Under the pieces are notes generated by a model. The model was not told where the DNA came from, searched no databases, and saw only the letters and a program-made list of their open reading frames with translations. A stretch of DNA of 53,165 bases from a bacterium (GTDB lineage: Bacteria; Desulfobacterota; Deferrisomatia; Deferrisomatales; Deferrisomataceae). Numbering within the stretch: the stretch's first letter is position 1; every line of letters starts with the position of its first letter. The translations under genes and the position numbers were made by a program. Location of the stretch: contig JALUTY010000030.1 in NCBI GenBank assembly GCA_027021615.1, forward strand, positions 1 to 53,165, read 5' to 3'. Of this stretch, positions 8,425-19,587 are shown piece after piece.

Positions 8425-9549
8425 ATGATCAGCCTGCATCAGCTGCTAAAAACGATGATCGAGCGGGGGGCCTCGGACCTCCATGTCACAACCGGCTCCC
8501 CACCCCAGCTCCGGATCGACGGCCGCATGGTGCCCCTGGACGCCGCTCCCCTGAGCCCGGCCGACGCCAAGCGGCTGTGCTACTCGGTTCTGACCGAGGC
8601 GCAGAAGCACCGATTCGAGGAAGAGAACGAGCTGGACCTCTCGTTCGGGGTGAAGGATCTCTCTCGGTTCCGGGCCAACATCTTCATGCAGCGGGGATCG
8701 GTGGCCGGGGCGTTCCGGGCCATCCCGTTCAAGGTGTTCAGCTTCGAGGAGCTGGGGCTCCCTCCGGTGGTCCACGAGATCGCCTCGAAGCCCCGGGGCC
8801 TGGTGCTCGTGACCGGCCCTACGGGGTCCGGGAAGTCCACCACGTTGGCCGCGATCATCGACAAGATCAACTCCGAGCGCCACGAGCACATTGTCACGAT
8901 CGAGGACCCTATCGAGTACCTCCATCCCCACAAGAGCTGCGTGGTGAACCAGCGGGAGGTGAACTCCGACACCGAGAGCTTCCGCAAGGCCCTCAAGTAC
9001 ATCCTGCGGCAGGATCCGGACGTGGTGATGATCGGCGAGATGCGCGACCTCGAGACCATCGAGGCCGCCTTGACCGTGGCCGAGACCGGGCACCTGTGCT
9101 TCGCCACCTTGCATACGAACACGGCCGTGCAGACCATCAACCGGATCGTGGACGTGTTCCCACCCCATCAGCAGCCCCAGGTCCGGGCCCAGCTGTCGTT
9201 CGTGCTGGAGGGGATCCTGAGCCAGCAGCTCATCCCCCGCGCCAGCGGCCGGGGCCGAGCCCTGGCCGTGGAGATCATGGTCCCCAACGCAGCCATCCGG
9301 AACCTGATCCGGGAGGACAAGGTCCACCAGATCTACTCCCAGATGCAGATGGGCCAGGAGAAGTACGGTCAGCAGACCATGAACCAGTCCCTGTACCACC
9401 TGGTCACGAAGAAGATCATCCGGCTCGAGGACGCCATGATCCGCAGCCCCGACCCTGGGGAGCTGCGGCAGATGCTGGCCAAGGGCTCCCCCGACATGGT
9501 GGACGCTCGGCGGGCGACCCGGCCGGCCGCGGCCGGAACGAGGATGTAG
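8425..9549 (+). CDS. pilT: Twitching motility / pilus retraction ATPase PilT
   Basis: 374 residues, slightly longer than the usual 345-370. Hexameric ATPase that depolymerises the pilus. Walker A GPTGSGKSTT is near residue 131, Walker B DPDVVMIGEMRD near 195, and the retraction-specific AIRNLIRE box near 289. It lacks the PilB zinc site. It is separated from pilB by 19 bases. The C-terminal tail beyond the AIRNLIRE region is basic and Ala-rich and carries no motif I recognise. Confidence 0.97.
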   Translation: MISLHQLLKTMIERGASDLHVTTGSPPQLRIDGRMVPLDAAPLSPADAKRLCYSVLTEAQKHRFEEENELDLSFGVKDLSRFRANIFMQRGSVAGAFRAIPFKVFSFEELGLPPVVHEIASKPRGLVLVTGPTGSGKSTTLAAIIDKINSERHEHIVTIEDPIEYLHPHKSCVVNQREVNSDTESFRKALKYILRQDPDVVMIGEMRDLETIEAALTVAETGHLCFATLHTNTAVQTINRIVDVFPPHQQPQVRAQLSFVLEGILSQQLIPRASGRGRALAVEIMVPNAAIRNLIREDKVHQIYSQMQMGQEKYGQQTMNQSLYHLVTKKIIRLEDAMIRSPDPGELRQMLAKGSPDMVDARRATRPAAAGTRM

Positions 9550-9594
9550 ACTTCCGCCGCATCCTAACCCCTGGTCCTCAACAGCGAGGTACCC

Positions 9595-10809
9595 ATGCCG
9601 ATGTACAAATGGGAAGGGCGAGCGCGGGGAGGAAAGGTGCAAAAGGGCACCATGGAGGCACCCAATGAGGCCGTGGTCACGGCCCAGCTGCGTGCCCAAG
9701 GCATCACGCCCACCAAGGTCAAGAAAAGCTTGGGCCAGGTCGAGATCAAGATCCCTGGCCTGAAGCCCAAGGTGAAGACCAAGGACATCGTGGTGTTCAC
9801 TCGACAGTTTGCCACCATGATCGACGCCGGTCTCCCCCTCGTTCAGTGCCTTGAGATCTTGGGCGGCCAGCAGGAGAACCCCACGTTCAAGGAGATCATC
9901 CTTAAGGTCAAAGAGGACGTGGAGAGTGGAGCCACCTTTGCGGATGCCCTCTCCAAACACCCAAAGGTGTTCGACCGGCTTTACGTGAACCTGGTGAACG
10001 CCGGTGAGGTGGGTGGCATTCTGGACACCATTCTGAACCGGTTGGCCGGCTACATCGAAAAGGCCATGAACCTGCGAAAGAAGGTCAAGGGCGCCATGGT
10101 GTACCCGGCCACCGTGGTGTCGGTGGCGATCCTGGTGGTGGCGATCATCTTGATCTGGGTCATCCCGGTGTTCCAGCAGATGTTCGCCGGCATGGGCAAA
10201 AACCTGCCCGCGCCCACCCTCTTCGTGATCTCCCTGTCCGACTTCACCAAAAAATACTTCTTGTTCATCCTGGTCTGTCTGTTCTTGGTCTCCTTTATTT
10301 TCAAACGGCTCTATCAGACCGACAAGGGGCGGATGGCCTTCGACCGGATGTTTCTGCGGGTGCCGGTGTTCGGGGACCTCATCCGTAAGGTGGCCGTGGC
10401 CAAGTTCACCCGCACCCTGGGCACCCTGGTGAGCTCGGGCGTACCGATCCTCGAGGGCCTGGACGTGGTGGCTCGAACCGCCGGGAACGCCGTGATCGAG
10501 GAGGCCATCATGAAGACCCGCGAGTCCATCAGCGAGGGCCGAACCATCGCCGAGCCGCTCAAGGAGACTAAGGTGTTCCCGCCGATGGTGGTCCAGATGA
10601 TCGCGGTGGGCGAGGCCACGGGGGCCTTGGACCAGATGCTCTCCAAGATCGCCGACTTCTACGACACCGAGGTGGACGAGGCCGTGAGCGCGCTCACCAG
10701 CATGATCGAGCCGTTGCTCATGGTGTTCCTCGGCGGCACCATCGGCGGCCTGGTGGTGGCCATGTACCTTCCGGTCTTCCAGATGGCCGGCACGGTGAGC
10801 GGGGGCTAG
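9595..10809 (+). CDS. pilC: Type IV pilus inner-membrane platform protein PilC
   Basis: 404 residues. It has two GspF domains, each with the pattern FTRQFATMIDAGLPL (near residue 65) and FTRTLGTLVSSGVPIL (near 270), and hydrophobic segments near 170-190, 220-240 and 375-395. It anchors PilB and PilT to the membrane and guides pilin into the fibre. It follows pilT after 45 bases and precedes pilS after 23 bases, so it is part of the same operon. Confidence 0.97.
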   Translation: MPMYKWEGRARGGKVQKGTMEAPNEAVVTAQLRAQGITPTKVKKSLGQVEIKIPGLKPKVKTKDIVVFTRQFATMIDAGLPLVQCLEILGGQQENPTFKEIILKVKEDVESGATFADALSKHPKVFDRLYVNLVNAGEVGGILDTILNRLAGYIEKAMNLRKKVKGAMVYPATVVSVAILVVAIILIWVIPVFQQMFAGMGKNLPAPTLFVISLSDFTKKYFLFILVCLFLVSFIFKRLYQTDKGRMAFDRMFLRVPVFGDLIRKVAVAKFTRTLGTLVSSGVPILEGLDVVARTAGNAVIEEAIMKTRESISEGRTIAEPLKETKVFPPMVVQMIAVGEATGALDQMLSKIADFYDTEVDEAVSALTSMIEPLLMVFLGGTIGGLVVAMYLPVFQMAGTVSGG

Positions 10810-10832
10810 GCCGGTCGGCCAGGAGTGAACCC

Positions 10833-12413
10833 GTGTCCCCCCCGGGACCGAGGCGTTACCAGGGCTACCTGGCTGGCCGGTTCGCCGTGCTGGGAGTTCT
10901 GTTGGCGGTGGCTGCCGCGCTCCAGGCCCGCCAGGGGGAGGTCCTCCTCCCGTTCTCGTGGTTCTTCGGCATCACCGGGGTGGCCTTCGGGGTCACCCTT
11001 CTGTCGTTGGCACCGTTGCGCCTCGGGAAGGACCTGGAACCCTGGGCCCGGTTCCAACCGGCCTGGGACGTGGTCTATGCCACGGGCCTGGTGTTCCTTT
11101 CCGGGGGCGCGTTCTCCCCGTTCGTCACCCTCTACCCCCTGGCGATCGTGGGAGCGGCCCTACTGCTTCAACGGAAGGGCGCTCTCGCGGCAGCCACGGC
11201 GTCCGGGCTGGCCTACGGTCTGTTGGTCGACCTCCAGTACTACGGATGGCTCCGCCCCCTGAGCCCCTTCCCCCTGCCAGAGGTGGACACGGGAAACCTG
11301 CTGTTCCAGCTCGCGCTGGGGATCCTTGGTTTCTACGCGGTGGCGTTCCTGGCCGGGTACCTGGCCGAGGAGCTCCGGCGAACGGGGGAGCGTCTCGTGG
11401 TGGCCGAAGCCGAGGTGCTGGCCCTGGAGCACCTGAAGGACTCGATCCTCGAGAGCCTCGGTTCCGGGCTGGCCGCCGTAAACCCATCGGGGCGGGTTCT
11501 GTTCCACAACCGATCCGCCCAGAACCTGCTGAGCCGGGCAGGCGTCCGTTTGGAACCGGGCGCAGCCCTGAACGGGGTGTTCGACCTCGGAGGAGGGGCC
11601 CGCAACGAGGTCACCCTGGTGGACGGAAGGGTCCTCGGGTACTCGGTCTCGCCCCTGACCGACCGGGCCGGGCGCAGGATCGGAAACATCTTGATCTTTC
11701 AGGACCTGACGCGGGTGAAACGGATGGAAGAGGCCCTTCGGAGAGCCGACCGGCTGGCGGCGGTGGGCCGGCTGGCCGCCGGCCTGGCCCATGAGATTCG
11801 CAACCCTTTGGGCAGCCTGGCCGGATCGGTGGAGGTGCTCCGCCAAACCCTGTCTCCACAGGGGGAGGATGCGGCCCTGTTCGACATCGTGCTCCGGGAG
11901 ACCCAGCGGCTCAATCGGCTGGTGACCAACTTCCTCCACTACGCCCGACCTGGCCGCTCCGCGCCCCAGGAACTCCCTCTCCGGGACCTGGTTACAGAGG
12001 TGGGGTTCTTTTTCTCGCAAGGCGAGGGGCGCGAGGGGTTCCACCTGCAGAACCGGGTTCCCGAGGGGCTCGTGGTGCGGGCCGACCGGGGGCAGATGGA
12101 GCAGCTGCTGCTGAATCTGTTCCGCAACAGCATGGAGGCCGCTCCCGCAGGGGTAACCGTGACCGTGGAGGGGGCGGCGTCGGCGGAAGGCCCGTGGCTG
12201 CGGGTGTCGGACAATGGGCCGGGCATGTGCCCGGAGACCGCGGCCCGGGCGTTCGAACCGTTCCACTCAGGCAAACCCGGGGGAACCGGTCTGGGGCTGG
12301 CCACGGTGCACCGGATCGCCGAGAACCACGGTGCCACGGTCGAGCTGGATACCGGGCCGGGGGAGGGGGTGCGGCTGACCTTCCGATTTCCCGGAGCCGA
12401 GGAGGCGAAATGA
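10833..12413 (+). CDS. pilS: Sensor histidine kinase PilS
   Basis: 526 residues. The N-terminal third has about six hydrophobic segments, followed by a PAS-like region (about 205-300). The HisKA domain carries the phosphoacceptor in LAAGLAHEIRNPLGSL near residue 319, and the HATPase domain has the N box (LLLNLFRNSMEAA) and the SDNGPGM and GGTGLGLA glycine boxes. The start is GTG at 10833 behind AGGAG. The gene overlaps pilR by four bases. PilS is known to sense membrane pilin level and phosphorylate PilR. That target is inferred here from the sigma-54 promoter ahead of pilA. Confidence 0.93.
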   Translation: MSPPGPRRYQGYLAGRFAVLGVLLAVAAALQARQGEVLLPFSWFFGITGVAFGVTLLSLAPLRLGKDLEPWARFQPAWDVVYATGLVFLSGGAFSPFVTLYPLAIVGAALLLQRKGALAAATASGLAYGLLVDLQYYGWLRPLSPFPLPEVDTGNLLFQLALGILGFYAVAFLAGYLAEELRRTGERLVVAEAEVLALEHLKDSILESLGSGLAAVNPSGRVLFHNRSAQNLLSRAGVRLEPGAALNGVFDLGGGARNEVTLVDGRVLGYSVSPLTDRAGRRIGNILIFQDLTRVKRMEEALRRADRLAAVGRLAAGLAHEIRNPLGSLAGSVEVLRQTLSPQGEDAALFDIVLRETQRLNRLVTNFLHYARPGRSAPQELPLRDLVTEVGFFFSQGEGREGFHLQNRVPEGLVVRADRGQMEQLLLNLFRNSMEAAPAGVTVTVEGAASAEGPWLRVSDNGPGMCPETAARAFEPFHSGKPGGTGLGLATVHRIAENHGATVELDTGPGEGVRLTFRFPGAEEAK

Positions 12414-13783
12414 GCGAGGCAGCCCGGATCCTGGTGGTGGACGACGAGCGAAGCATGCGGGAGTTCCTGGCGATCCTGCTCGGCCGGGAGGGGTACGCCG
12501 TGGAGATCGCGGCCGATCGGGCCGGAGCCGAGGGAGCCCTGGCTGCGGCCCCCTACGATCTGGTGATCACTGACCTCAAGCTCCCTGACGGCACCGGATT
12601 GGACGTGCTCGGCGCGGCCCGCCAGCAGGATCCGGACGCGCAGGTGGTGGTGATCACCGCGTTTGGAACGGCAGAGAGCGCGGTGGAGGCCATGAAGGCC
12701 GGCGCCTACGACTACCTGACCAAACCGTTCAAGGCCGACGAGATCCGGCTCACCGTAACCAAGGCGTTGGAGCGGACCGCCCTGGTCCGGGAGAACCGAC
12801 AGCTGCGGCGACGGCTCGAAGCGGTGGAGGCCGGCGGGGAGATCCTGGGCCGGAGCCCCCGAATGCAGGAGCTGTTCCGGCTCCTGGAGCGGGTGGCATC
12901 CACCGGGGTCACGGTGCTCGTCCAGGGGGAGAGCGGTACCGGCAAGGAGCTGGTCGCCCGGCGGCTTCACGCCCTGTCGGGCCGGGACGGGCCGTTCGTT
13001 GCGGTAAACTGCGCAGCCATCCCCGAGGGGCTCATCGAGAGTGAGCTGTTCGGCCACGTGCGGGGGGCGTTCACCGGCGCCACGGCAGACAAGCCGGGGC
13101 TGTTCGAGGAGGCCAGCGGCGGCACCCTGTTCCTGGACGAGGTGGGGGAGCTGCCCTTGCACCTTCAACCCAAGCTTCTGCGGGCTCTGCAGGAGGGCCG
13201 GATCAAGCGGGTGGGGGGAACCCGGGAGATCCCGGTGGACGTGCGGATTGTCTCGGCCACGAACCGGGATCTCGCCGGAGCCGTGGGCGAGGGTAGGTTC
13301 CGGGAGGACCTGTACTACCGGCTCAACGTGGTGGCCCTGGAGATCCCCCCCCTGCGGGACCGGCGCGAGGACATCCCGCTTCTAGCCCTCCACTTCCTGC
13401 AAAAGTACGCCAAAGCCTTCGATCGGCCCCTCAAGGGGTTCACCCGGGAGGCACTGGACCGCCTGGAGGCCTACCGATTCCCCGGCAACGTGAGGGAGCT
13501 GGAGAACCTGGTGGAGCGGGCCGCCGCCCTGGAGACCGGGGAGTTCGTCACCTGTGACAGTCTCCCCCCGGCGGTGTGCACCCAAGCCCCGGCGGGGGGT
13601 GACATCCTGCCGCCCATCCCCTCCGAGGGGCTCGACCTGGAGGGGCTCCTCACAGCCGTGGAGCGCCGGTACCTGGAGCAGGCCCTGGACCGGACCCGGG
13701 GCAACAAAACCGAGGCCGCCAAGCTCCTGGGGGTCAGCTTCCGCTCGCTCCGGTACCGGCTGGAGCGCCTGGGGATGAAGTAA
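12410..13783 (+). CDS. pilR: Sigma-54-dependent response regulator PilR
   Basis: 457 residues. The receiver domain has acidic pocket VVDDE near residue 10, phosphoacceptor Asp in [10 protein letters not shown] near 53 and the conserved Lys in YLTKPF. The AAA+ domain has Walker A GESGTGKE near 178 and the sigma-54 contact loop GAFTGA near 218. The C-terminal Fis-type helix-turn-helix contains [20 protein letters not shown]. It ends the pil operon. A TGGCAC-N5-TTGCT promoter lies upstream of pilA 5.8 kb away, so the regulator and its target are separated by the mutase and U32 genes. Confidence 0.95.
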   Translation: MSEAARILVVDDERSMREFLAILLGREGYAVEIAADRAGAEGALAAAPYDLVITDLKLPDGTGLDVLGAARQQDPDAQVVVITAFGTAESAVEAMKAGAYDYLTKPFKADEIRLTVTKALERTALVRENRQLRRRLEAVEAGGEILGRSPRMQELFRLLERVASTGVTVLVQGESGTGKELVARRLHALSGRDGPFVAVNCAAIPEGLIESELFGHVRGAFTGATADKPGLFEEASGGTLFLDEVGELPLHLQPKLLRALQEGRIKRVGGTREIPVDVRIVSATNRDLAGAVGEGRFREDLYYRLNVVALEIPPLRDRREDIPLLALHFLQKYAKAFDRPLKGFTREALDRLEAYRFPGNVRELENLVERAAALETGEFVTCDSLPPAVCTQAPAGGDILPPIPSEGLDLEGLLTAVERRYLEQALDRTRGNKTEAAKLLGVSFRSLRYRLERLGMK

Positions 13784-13951
13784 ACAGCGTCACCCCTCCC
13801 TCTCCTGCGCCAGCGCATGGGGCGCGCCGCACGCGCCGGTCGCCCGGTGTGCGGACCATCGGCGCCGCGCGGATCCAAGGGCTCGTACCGCACATGTCCG
13901 ACGGCCACGGGCCGCCCCCCTATGGCTGGCCTCCCGGCTTCCCAGCCGTTC

Positions 13952-14362
13952 CTACTCCTCCCCCATCTCCTGCACCAGCTCGGTCAGCACCCCGCCCGAG
14001 GCCTTGGGGTGCACAAAAGCGATCCGGGTATTGTGGGCGCCCGTGCGCGGGGCCTGATCCACCATGCGCACCCCTTCGACCTTGAGCCGCTCCACCTCGG
14101 CCGCCACGTCGTCCACCTGGTAGGCGATGTGGTGGAATCCGGGGCCGTTCTTCTCCAGGAACCTGGCCACAGGCGACTCCGGGCTGGTGGGCTGCACGAG
14201 CTCCAGGCGCACCTCGCCGATGGGCAGGAACGCCACCTTCACCTTTTGATCGGCCACCTCCTCCACACCCCCGAGCCTCAGGCCCAGGTGCTTCGTGTAG
14301 AACTCGGCCGCCCTCTCGATGTCGGGCACTGCGATTCCGATGTGATTGATCTTGCTGGGCAT
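13952..14362 (-). CDS. mce: Methylmalonyl-CoA epimerase
   Basis: 136 residues of the vicinal oxygen chelate (glyoxalase) fold, the normal length for this enzyme. It interconverts (R)- and (S)-methylmalonyl-CoA. Metal ligands fit His in INHIGIAVPD near residue 7, His in GFHHIAYQVDD near 86 and Glu in LTELVQE near 131. It lies just downstream of the two mutase subunit genes on the same strand, making a propionyl/succinyl-CoA interconversion set. No propionyl-CoA carboxylase or MeaB chaperone gene is present in the window. The gene is convergent with pilR. Confidence 0.94.
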   Translation of the reverse strand: MPSKINHIGIAVPDIERAAEFYTKHLGLRLGGVEEVADQKVKVAFLPIGEVRLELVQPTSPESPVARFLEKNGPGFHHIAYQVDDVAAEVERLKVEGVRMVDQAPRTGAHNTRIAFVHPKASGGVLTELVQEMGEE

Positions 14363-14408
14363 TTTGTTCCTCCGCAGCCGCTAGCTCTCCCCGTTTCTCC
14401 GGGGGGCA

Positions 14409-14807
14409 CTACGCGTCCAGGCATTCCCGGATGAACCTCACCACGTCGCTGGTGTCGGTGCCGGGCAGGAAGATCTCGGCGAACCCGGCCTTCTTGAGCG
14501 TTGGGATGTCCTCCACCGGGATGATCCCCCCGCCGAACAGCAGCACGTCGTCCTTGCCCCTCTCGCGCAGGAGCTCGGCCACCCGCGGGAACAGCACCAT
14601 GTGGGCCCCCGACAGGCACGACAGCCCCACCACGTCCACGTCCTCCTGGATCGATGCCGCCACGATCTTCTCGGGGGTCTGACGGATGCCGGTGTAGATC
14701 ACCTCCATGCCGGCGTCCCGCAGGGCCCGGGCCACCACCTTGGCACCCCGGTCGTGGCCGTCGAGGCCGGGTTTTCCGATCAGCACACGGATCTTCTTCT
14801 GAGCCAT
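14409..14807 (-). CDS. Methylmalonyl-CoA mutase, B12-binding small subunit
   Basis: 132 residues consisting only of the cobalamin-binding domain. The base-off/His-on motif DGHDRGAK lies near residue 16, with the downstream LSCLSGAHM and FGGGIIP loops of the Rossmann-like fold. It pairs with the substrate-binding subunit encoded immediately upstream. The ATG at 14807 is chosen because homology begins there and an AGGGTTAT region precedes it. The split arrangement is common in archaea and several anaerobic bacteria, whereas the Geobacter type is often fused. Confidence 0.95.
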   Translation of the reverse strand: MAQKKIRVLIGKPGLDGHDRGAKVVARALRDAGMEVIYTGIRQTPEKIVAASIQEDVDVVGLSCLSGAHMVLFPRVAELLRERGKDDVLLFGGGIIPVEDIPTLKKAGFAEIFLPGTDTSDVVRFIRECLDA

Positions 14808-14848
14808 CCCATAACCCTCCCGGGAAGGAAGCAAAGGGGGAATCTCGA

Positions 14849-16510
<1,662 letters not shown>

Positions 16511-16576
16511 GGGACCCTCCCTCTGATCTCGGTTCAAAACCACAGGACGCCGGCCACCCCGGCGGACTGGCCCGGC

Positions 16577-16621
16577 AGGGTATCAGGATCGCTCCTTTTC
16601 AGCAAGACTAAAGATCTTTAG
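16577..16621 (-). promoter_or_regulatory. Candidate promoter and palindromic operator for the mutase operon
   Basis: On the minus strand TTGCTG (16600-16605) and TACCCT (16577-16582) are 17 bases apart, a weak sigma-70 pattern. Immediately upstream is a perfect 14-base palindrome CTAAAGATCTTTAG at 16608-16621, a good size for a dimeric regulator. No regulator gene is adjacent. Confidence 0.4.
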
Positions 16622-16667
16622 GCAGGCTAAAGCCTCCTCGCCACGGCACGGCACGAGGACCTTCCCT

Positions 16668-19082
16668 TCAGCCTTCGGTCCACCGACACCGGATCGCCCG
16701 GAGCACCGCTGGCAGCTCCCCCGGATGGGTGGGCCCCTGCAGGTCCACCAACAGATCCTGGATTCCGCTGCGACGCCACGCAGGGATCCGGTCGAGCCAG
16801 GAGAACGGCGCCTCCCGGTACACCCGGGCGACCGGCTCGCGCACCAAGGCACGAGGCACGAACGACCACACGAGCTCGGTGCCGTCCTGGGCCACCCGGG
16901 CCTCGTCGGGCGGCCAGACCGCCCCCGGGTCGAGCCGGGTCACGAACAGCGGGACCCGCCCCCAGGCGTAGGCCACCGGCCGGGCCGACCGGCCCTCGGC
17001 CCCCATGCGGGCCACAGCCTCGGCATCGGCCTCGGGGCTCACCACAAAACTCCGGCACCCCAGCTCCGCCAGCGCGGCCGCGGCCCACGGGTTCACCACG
17101 TTCGCCTCCCGGCCGGCATGCAGAACGAGCCCCATGCCTTCGGTCAACGCGAGGTGGGCCGGGTTCGTGACGCACACCTCCCGGAACCCCTCGGCCGCGA
17201 GCCCCTTGAGCCGCTCCCGGTAGAGGGCCAGGTCGGCCTGGGCGATCCAAACGGGCAGCTCCCACACCACCCGGTCTGCCCGCCCCGCCTCCCGGGCCAG
17301 CCGCTCCCGGGCCCGGAGCGTCTCGGTGGTCATCAGGGCCACGATCCGGTGGGGCCCCTCGGCCAGGCCGGCCCGAAGAGCCCGCACCGTCTCGGCCCGC
17401 ACCCACAGGCGCGGTCGGCCCGGGGTGGCAGCCGGCCGGCGCCCGGCGGGCGGCGCCACCCGCCCCACCCGCGCCTCCCCCTCGGACGCCCGCGCCCGGT
17501 CCATCCGGGCCGCGATGTCCCGCCGGATCTCGTTCAGGCGAGAGGGCGCCACCACCACCGGCGGGATCTCGCCGTCCACCCGGAACGAGGCCAGGTGGTA
17601 GCCGGTGCCCCCAAGCCGGCCGAACCGGGTTCGAAGGGTGTGGTGGTCCAGCGGGTGCCGCTCGGCCTCGTGAAACTCCACCGGATACACGCCCTCGGTC
17701 CGGGCCGGCCCGCACGCCGCCCGCACCCGGATCTCCCCCTGCCCGAAGGACACGGTGAGGTCCAGGGCCGCGCCGTCGGAGCCTCGGTGGGTCCGGGCCT
17801 CCCGGACCAGGCGCTGCTCCAGCTCCTCGCCGGCCGCGGTGCGGGTTCGAAGAACCCGGTCGCCCCGGGCCACGGCCTGGGGGCACTCCAGCTCGTACCG
17901 GAACCCGCCGGGAACCTTTCGCTTGCGGAACTTCCGCAGGGTCAGATCCACCGCCTGGCCGGTGGAGCCGGTGGGGATCCGGACCCGGTCGCCGCGGCGC
18001 AGCTCGACCTCGGAGAACAGGACCAGGCTCCCCTTCTTCCACCGGACCACCCGGCCGACCCGGGCCCCCAGAGCCGGCGCGCCGCCCCGGCGCAGCACCT
18101 CCCGCGGCCGGGGGTGGACGGCGTAGCCCTGGGACGCCGGCCGCGAGGCCACCGTGGCCAGCATCTCCCGGACCGCACCCACGGCCGCCTCGCGGTCGGC
18201 CTCGGGGGCGTCGAGCACCTTGCGGTAGGCCCGCACCACCGTGTGCACGTACTCCGCGGTCTTGAGCCGGCCCTCGATCTTGAGGGCGTCGGCCCCGGCC
18301 CGGGCCAGGTCCCAAGCCCGGTCGATCAGGCAGAGGTCCGAGGTGGAAAGGGGGTGGTGCTCCCTTCCGGTCGCCGGTCGCCGGTCGCCGGTCGCCGGTC
18401 CGGCGTTTCCGCGGGGACGGCGCCGGGGCCCAGTGCGGTCGGCGTCGGGCCCCTCCGGGCTCGACTCCCCTGCAGGTCTGCGATAGCCCCACCGGCAGGG
18501 CTGGCCGCACCAGCCCCGGTTGGCGCTCCGGCCCAGGAGCAGGGCCGAGGCCATGCACTGGCCCGACACCGAGTAGCAAAGGGCCCCATGAACGAACACT
18601 TCCAAAGAGGCTCGGGCCTCCCGGCGGATCGCCGCGATCTCGGGGATGGTGCACTCCCGGCCGAGCACCACCCGGGCGAACCCCAGGGTCTCCAGGGTCC
18701 GGACCCCGGCCGCATTGTGCACCGACATCTGGGTGGAGGCGTGCAGCCGCACCTCGGGGAACCCCTGCCGGCACACCCGGGCGAGCCCCAGGTCCTGGAG
18801 GATCAGCGCGTCCACCCCCAAGCAAGCGAGCTCCCACACGGCGGCGGCCACCCGGAGCATGTCAGCCGGGTCCACCAGCGTGTTCAGGGTCACGTACACC
18901 CGCCGGCCACGGGCGTGGGCCGCAGGCACGACACGGGCCAGCCCGTCCAGGTCGAAGTTCCGGGCCCGGCCCCGGGCGCTCCATTCCCTGAGCCCCAGGT
19001 ACACGGCATCGGCCCCGCCCTCGACCGCGGCCCAGAAGGCCTCCTCCGTCCCGGCCGGAGCCACCAGCTCGGGTTTTTTCAT
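16668..19082 (-). CDS. Peptidase U32-family protein with DUF3656-like region (RlhA/UbiU relative)
   Basis: 804 residues starting MKKPELVAPAGTEEAFWAAV, the classic U32 opening. The iron-sulfur cysteines of this family are in CYSVSGQC and GWCGQPCR around residues 165-195. E. coli members of this group act as O2-independent hydroxylases (RlhA on 23S rRNA, UbiU/V on quinone), so a prosthetic-group-dependent RNA or small-molecule modification is more likely than proteolysis. Between the cysteine block and the usual SDLCLID motif there is an Arg/Pro-rich insertion of about 35 residues with two PATG-(D/R) units, encoded by 7-bp repeats (18369-18403). In-frame extension upstream of 19082 is not supported by homology. 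Confidence 0.85.
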   Translation of the reverse strand: MKKPELVAPAGTEEAFWAAVEGGADAVYLGLREWSARGRARNFDLDGLARVVPAAHARGRRVYVTLNTLVDPADMLRVAAAVWELACLGVDALILQDLGLARVCRQGFPEVRLHASTQMSVHNAAGVRTLETLGFARVVLGRECTIPEIAAIRREARASLEVFVHGALCYSVSGQCMASALLLGRSANRGWCGQPCRWGYRRPAGESSPEGPDADRTGPRRRPRGNAGPATGDRRPATGREHHPLSTSDLCLIDRAWDLARAGADALKIEGRLKTAEYVHTVVRAYRKVLDAPEADREAAVGAVREMLATVASRPASQGYAVHPRPREVLRRGGAPALGARVGRVVRWKKGSLVLFSEVELRRGDRVRIPTGSTGQAVDLTLRKFRKRKVPGGFRYELECPQAVARGDRVLRTRTAAGEELEQRLVREARTHRGSDGAALDLTVSFGQGEIRVRAACGPARTEGVYPVEFHEAERHPLDHHTLRTRFGRLGGTGYHLASFRVDGEIPPVVVAPSRLNEIRRDIAARMDRARASEGEARVGRVAPPAGRRPAATPGRPRLWVRAETVRALRAGLAEGPHRIVALMTTETLRARERLAREAGRADRVVWELPVWIAQADLALYRERLKGLAAEGFREVCVTNPAHLALTEGMGLVLHAGREANVVNPWAAAALAELGCRSFVVSPEADAEAVARMGAEGRSARPVAYAWGRVPLFVTRLDPGAVWPPDEARVAQDGTELVWSFVPRALVREPVARVYREAPFSWLDRIPAWRRSGIQDLLVDLQGPTHPGELPAVLRAIRCRWTEG
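18369..18403 (+). repeat. Heptanucleotide tandem repeat inside the U32 coding sequence
   Basis: Four exact copies of GGTCGCC (18369-18396) plus a degenerate fifth, GGTCCGG. Because 7 is not a multiple of 3, three units restore frame and encode a 7-residue period (PATGDRR, PATGREH) on the minus strand. Related GGTC-rich heptamers occur in intergenic DNA at 34657-34705 and 32720-32760. Confidence 0.9.
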
Positions 19083-19128
19083 CGCTCTCACGCCACGACG
19101 CAACAGCACCACGAAACCGCGATCGGGC

Positions 19129-19260
19129 CTACCCCTCGCCCGGGAGATCGCGGAAGGCGTACCCGTTCCGAACCACATGGCGGAAGGCCCGGTACCCATC
19201 CAGGCAGCGCCACGTCTCGGGGCGAAGCACGGGAGGTCGCACGCCGGCGGGCCCTCTTTT
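19129..19260 (-). pseudogene. HepT-like (HEPN) ribonuclease/antitoxin remnant
   Basis: In one minus-strand frame the DNA reads VRPPVLRPETWRCLDGYRAF followed by RHVVRNGYAF, then stops at 19129. This closely resembles the C-terminal part of HepT-like HEPN proteins, where a LDEYRxFRHVVRNxY block with the R-x4-6-H catalytic motif is conserved. The upstream half of the protein and any MntA-type nucleotidyltransferase partner are missing, and the family's continuation after YAF is lost. It lies about 50 bases upstream of the U32 gene on the same strand. Confidence 0.6.
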
Positions 19261-19460
19261 CCCTGCTGTACCCTCGCTCCATACCGTTTCTTTCCCTCGG
19301 GCCCCGGCCCCTCTTTTGAGATACCCCGTCCATGCCGCGCCCCGTGGGGGCCCACCTTACCACTGGCCCGTCTCCGCTGCTACGGGGCGTACCGGGGCGG
19401 CTCTCTGGGCGATTTGGACCGGGCAGGCCGCGATGGATGCCAATTTTTGGCACCTCACAC

Positions 19461-19562
19461 TGACAAGATGCGTCACCGACCCGGGGAGGCTCCCACCGTG
19501 CTGACAGCGAGCCACTACATGATGGGCCTACAAAACAGAGCACCGCAACATATTCGGTGACA
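19461..19562 (+). promoter_or_regulatory. Candidate PilR-binding region
   Basis: TGACA occurs at 19461-19465, 19502-19506 and 19558-19562, all upstream of the sigma-54 promoter. In Pseudomonas, PilR recognises repeated TGTC-type sites, which these are on the minus strand. The spacing (41 and 56 bases) suits an enhancer array, but the pentamer is short and could occur by chance. Confidence 0.35.
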
Positions 19563-19587
19563 ACATTTTTCTGAGGAAAAATCCCGG

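Noticed and set aside
18369-18403. CRISPR array
   Set aside because: Units are 7 bp, contiguous and without spacers; they are tandem repeats inside a gene.
16725-19319. Plus-strand long open frame opposite the U32 gene
   Set aside because: It is Pro/Gly/Arg/His-rich with no domain and mirrors the codon pattern of the U32 gene on the other strand.
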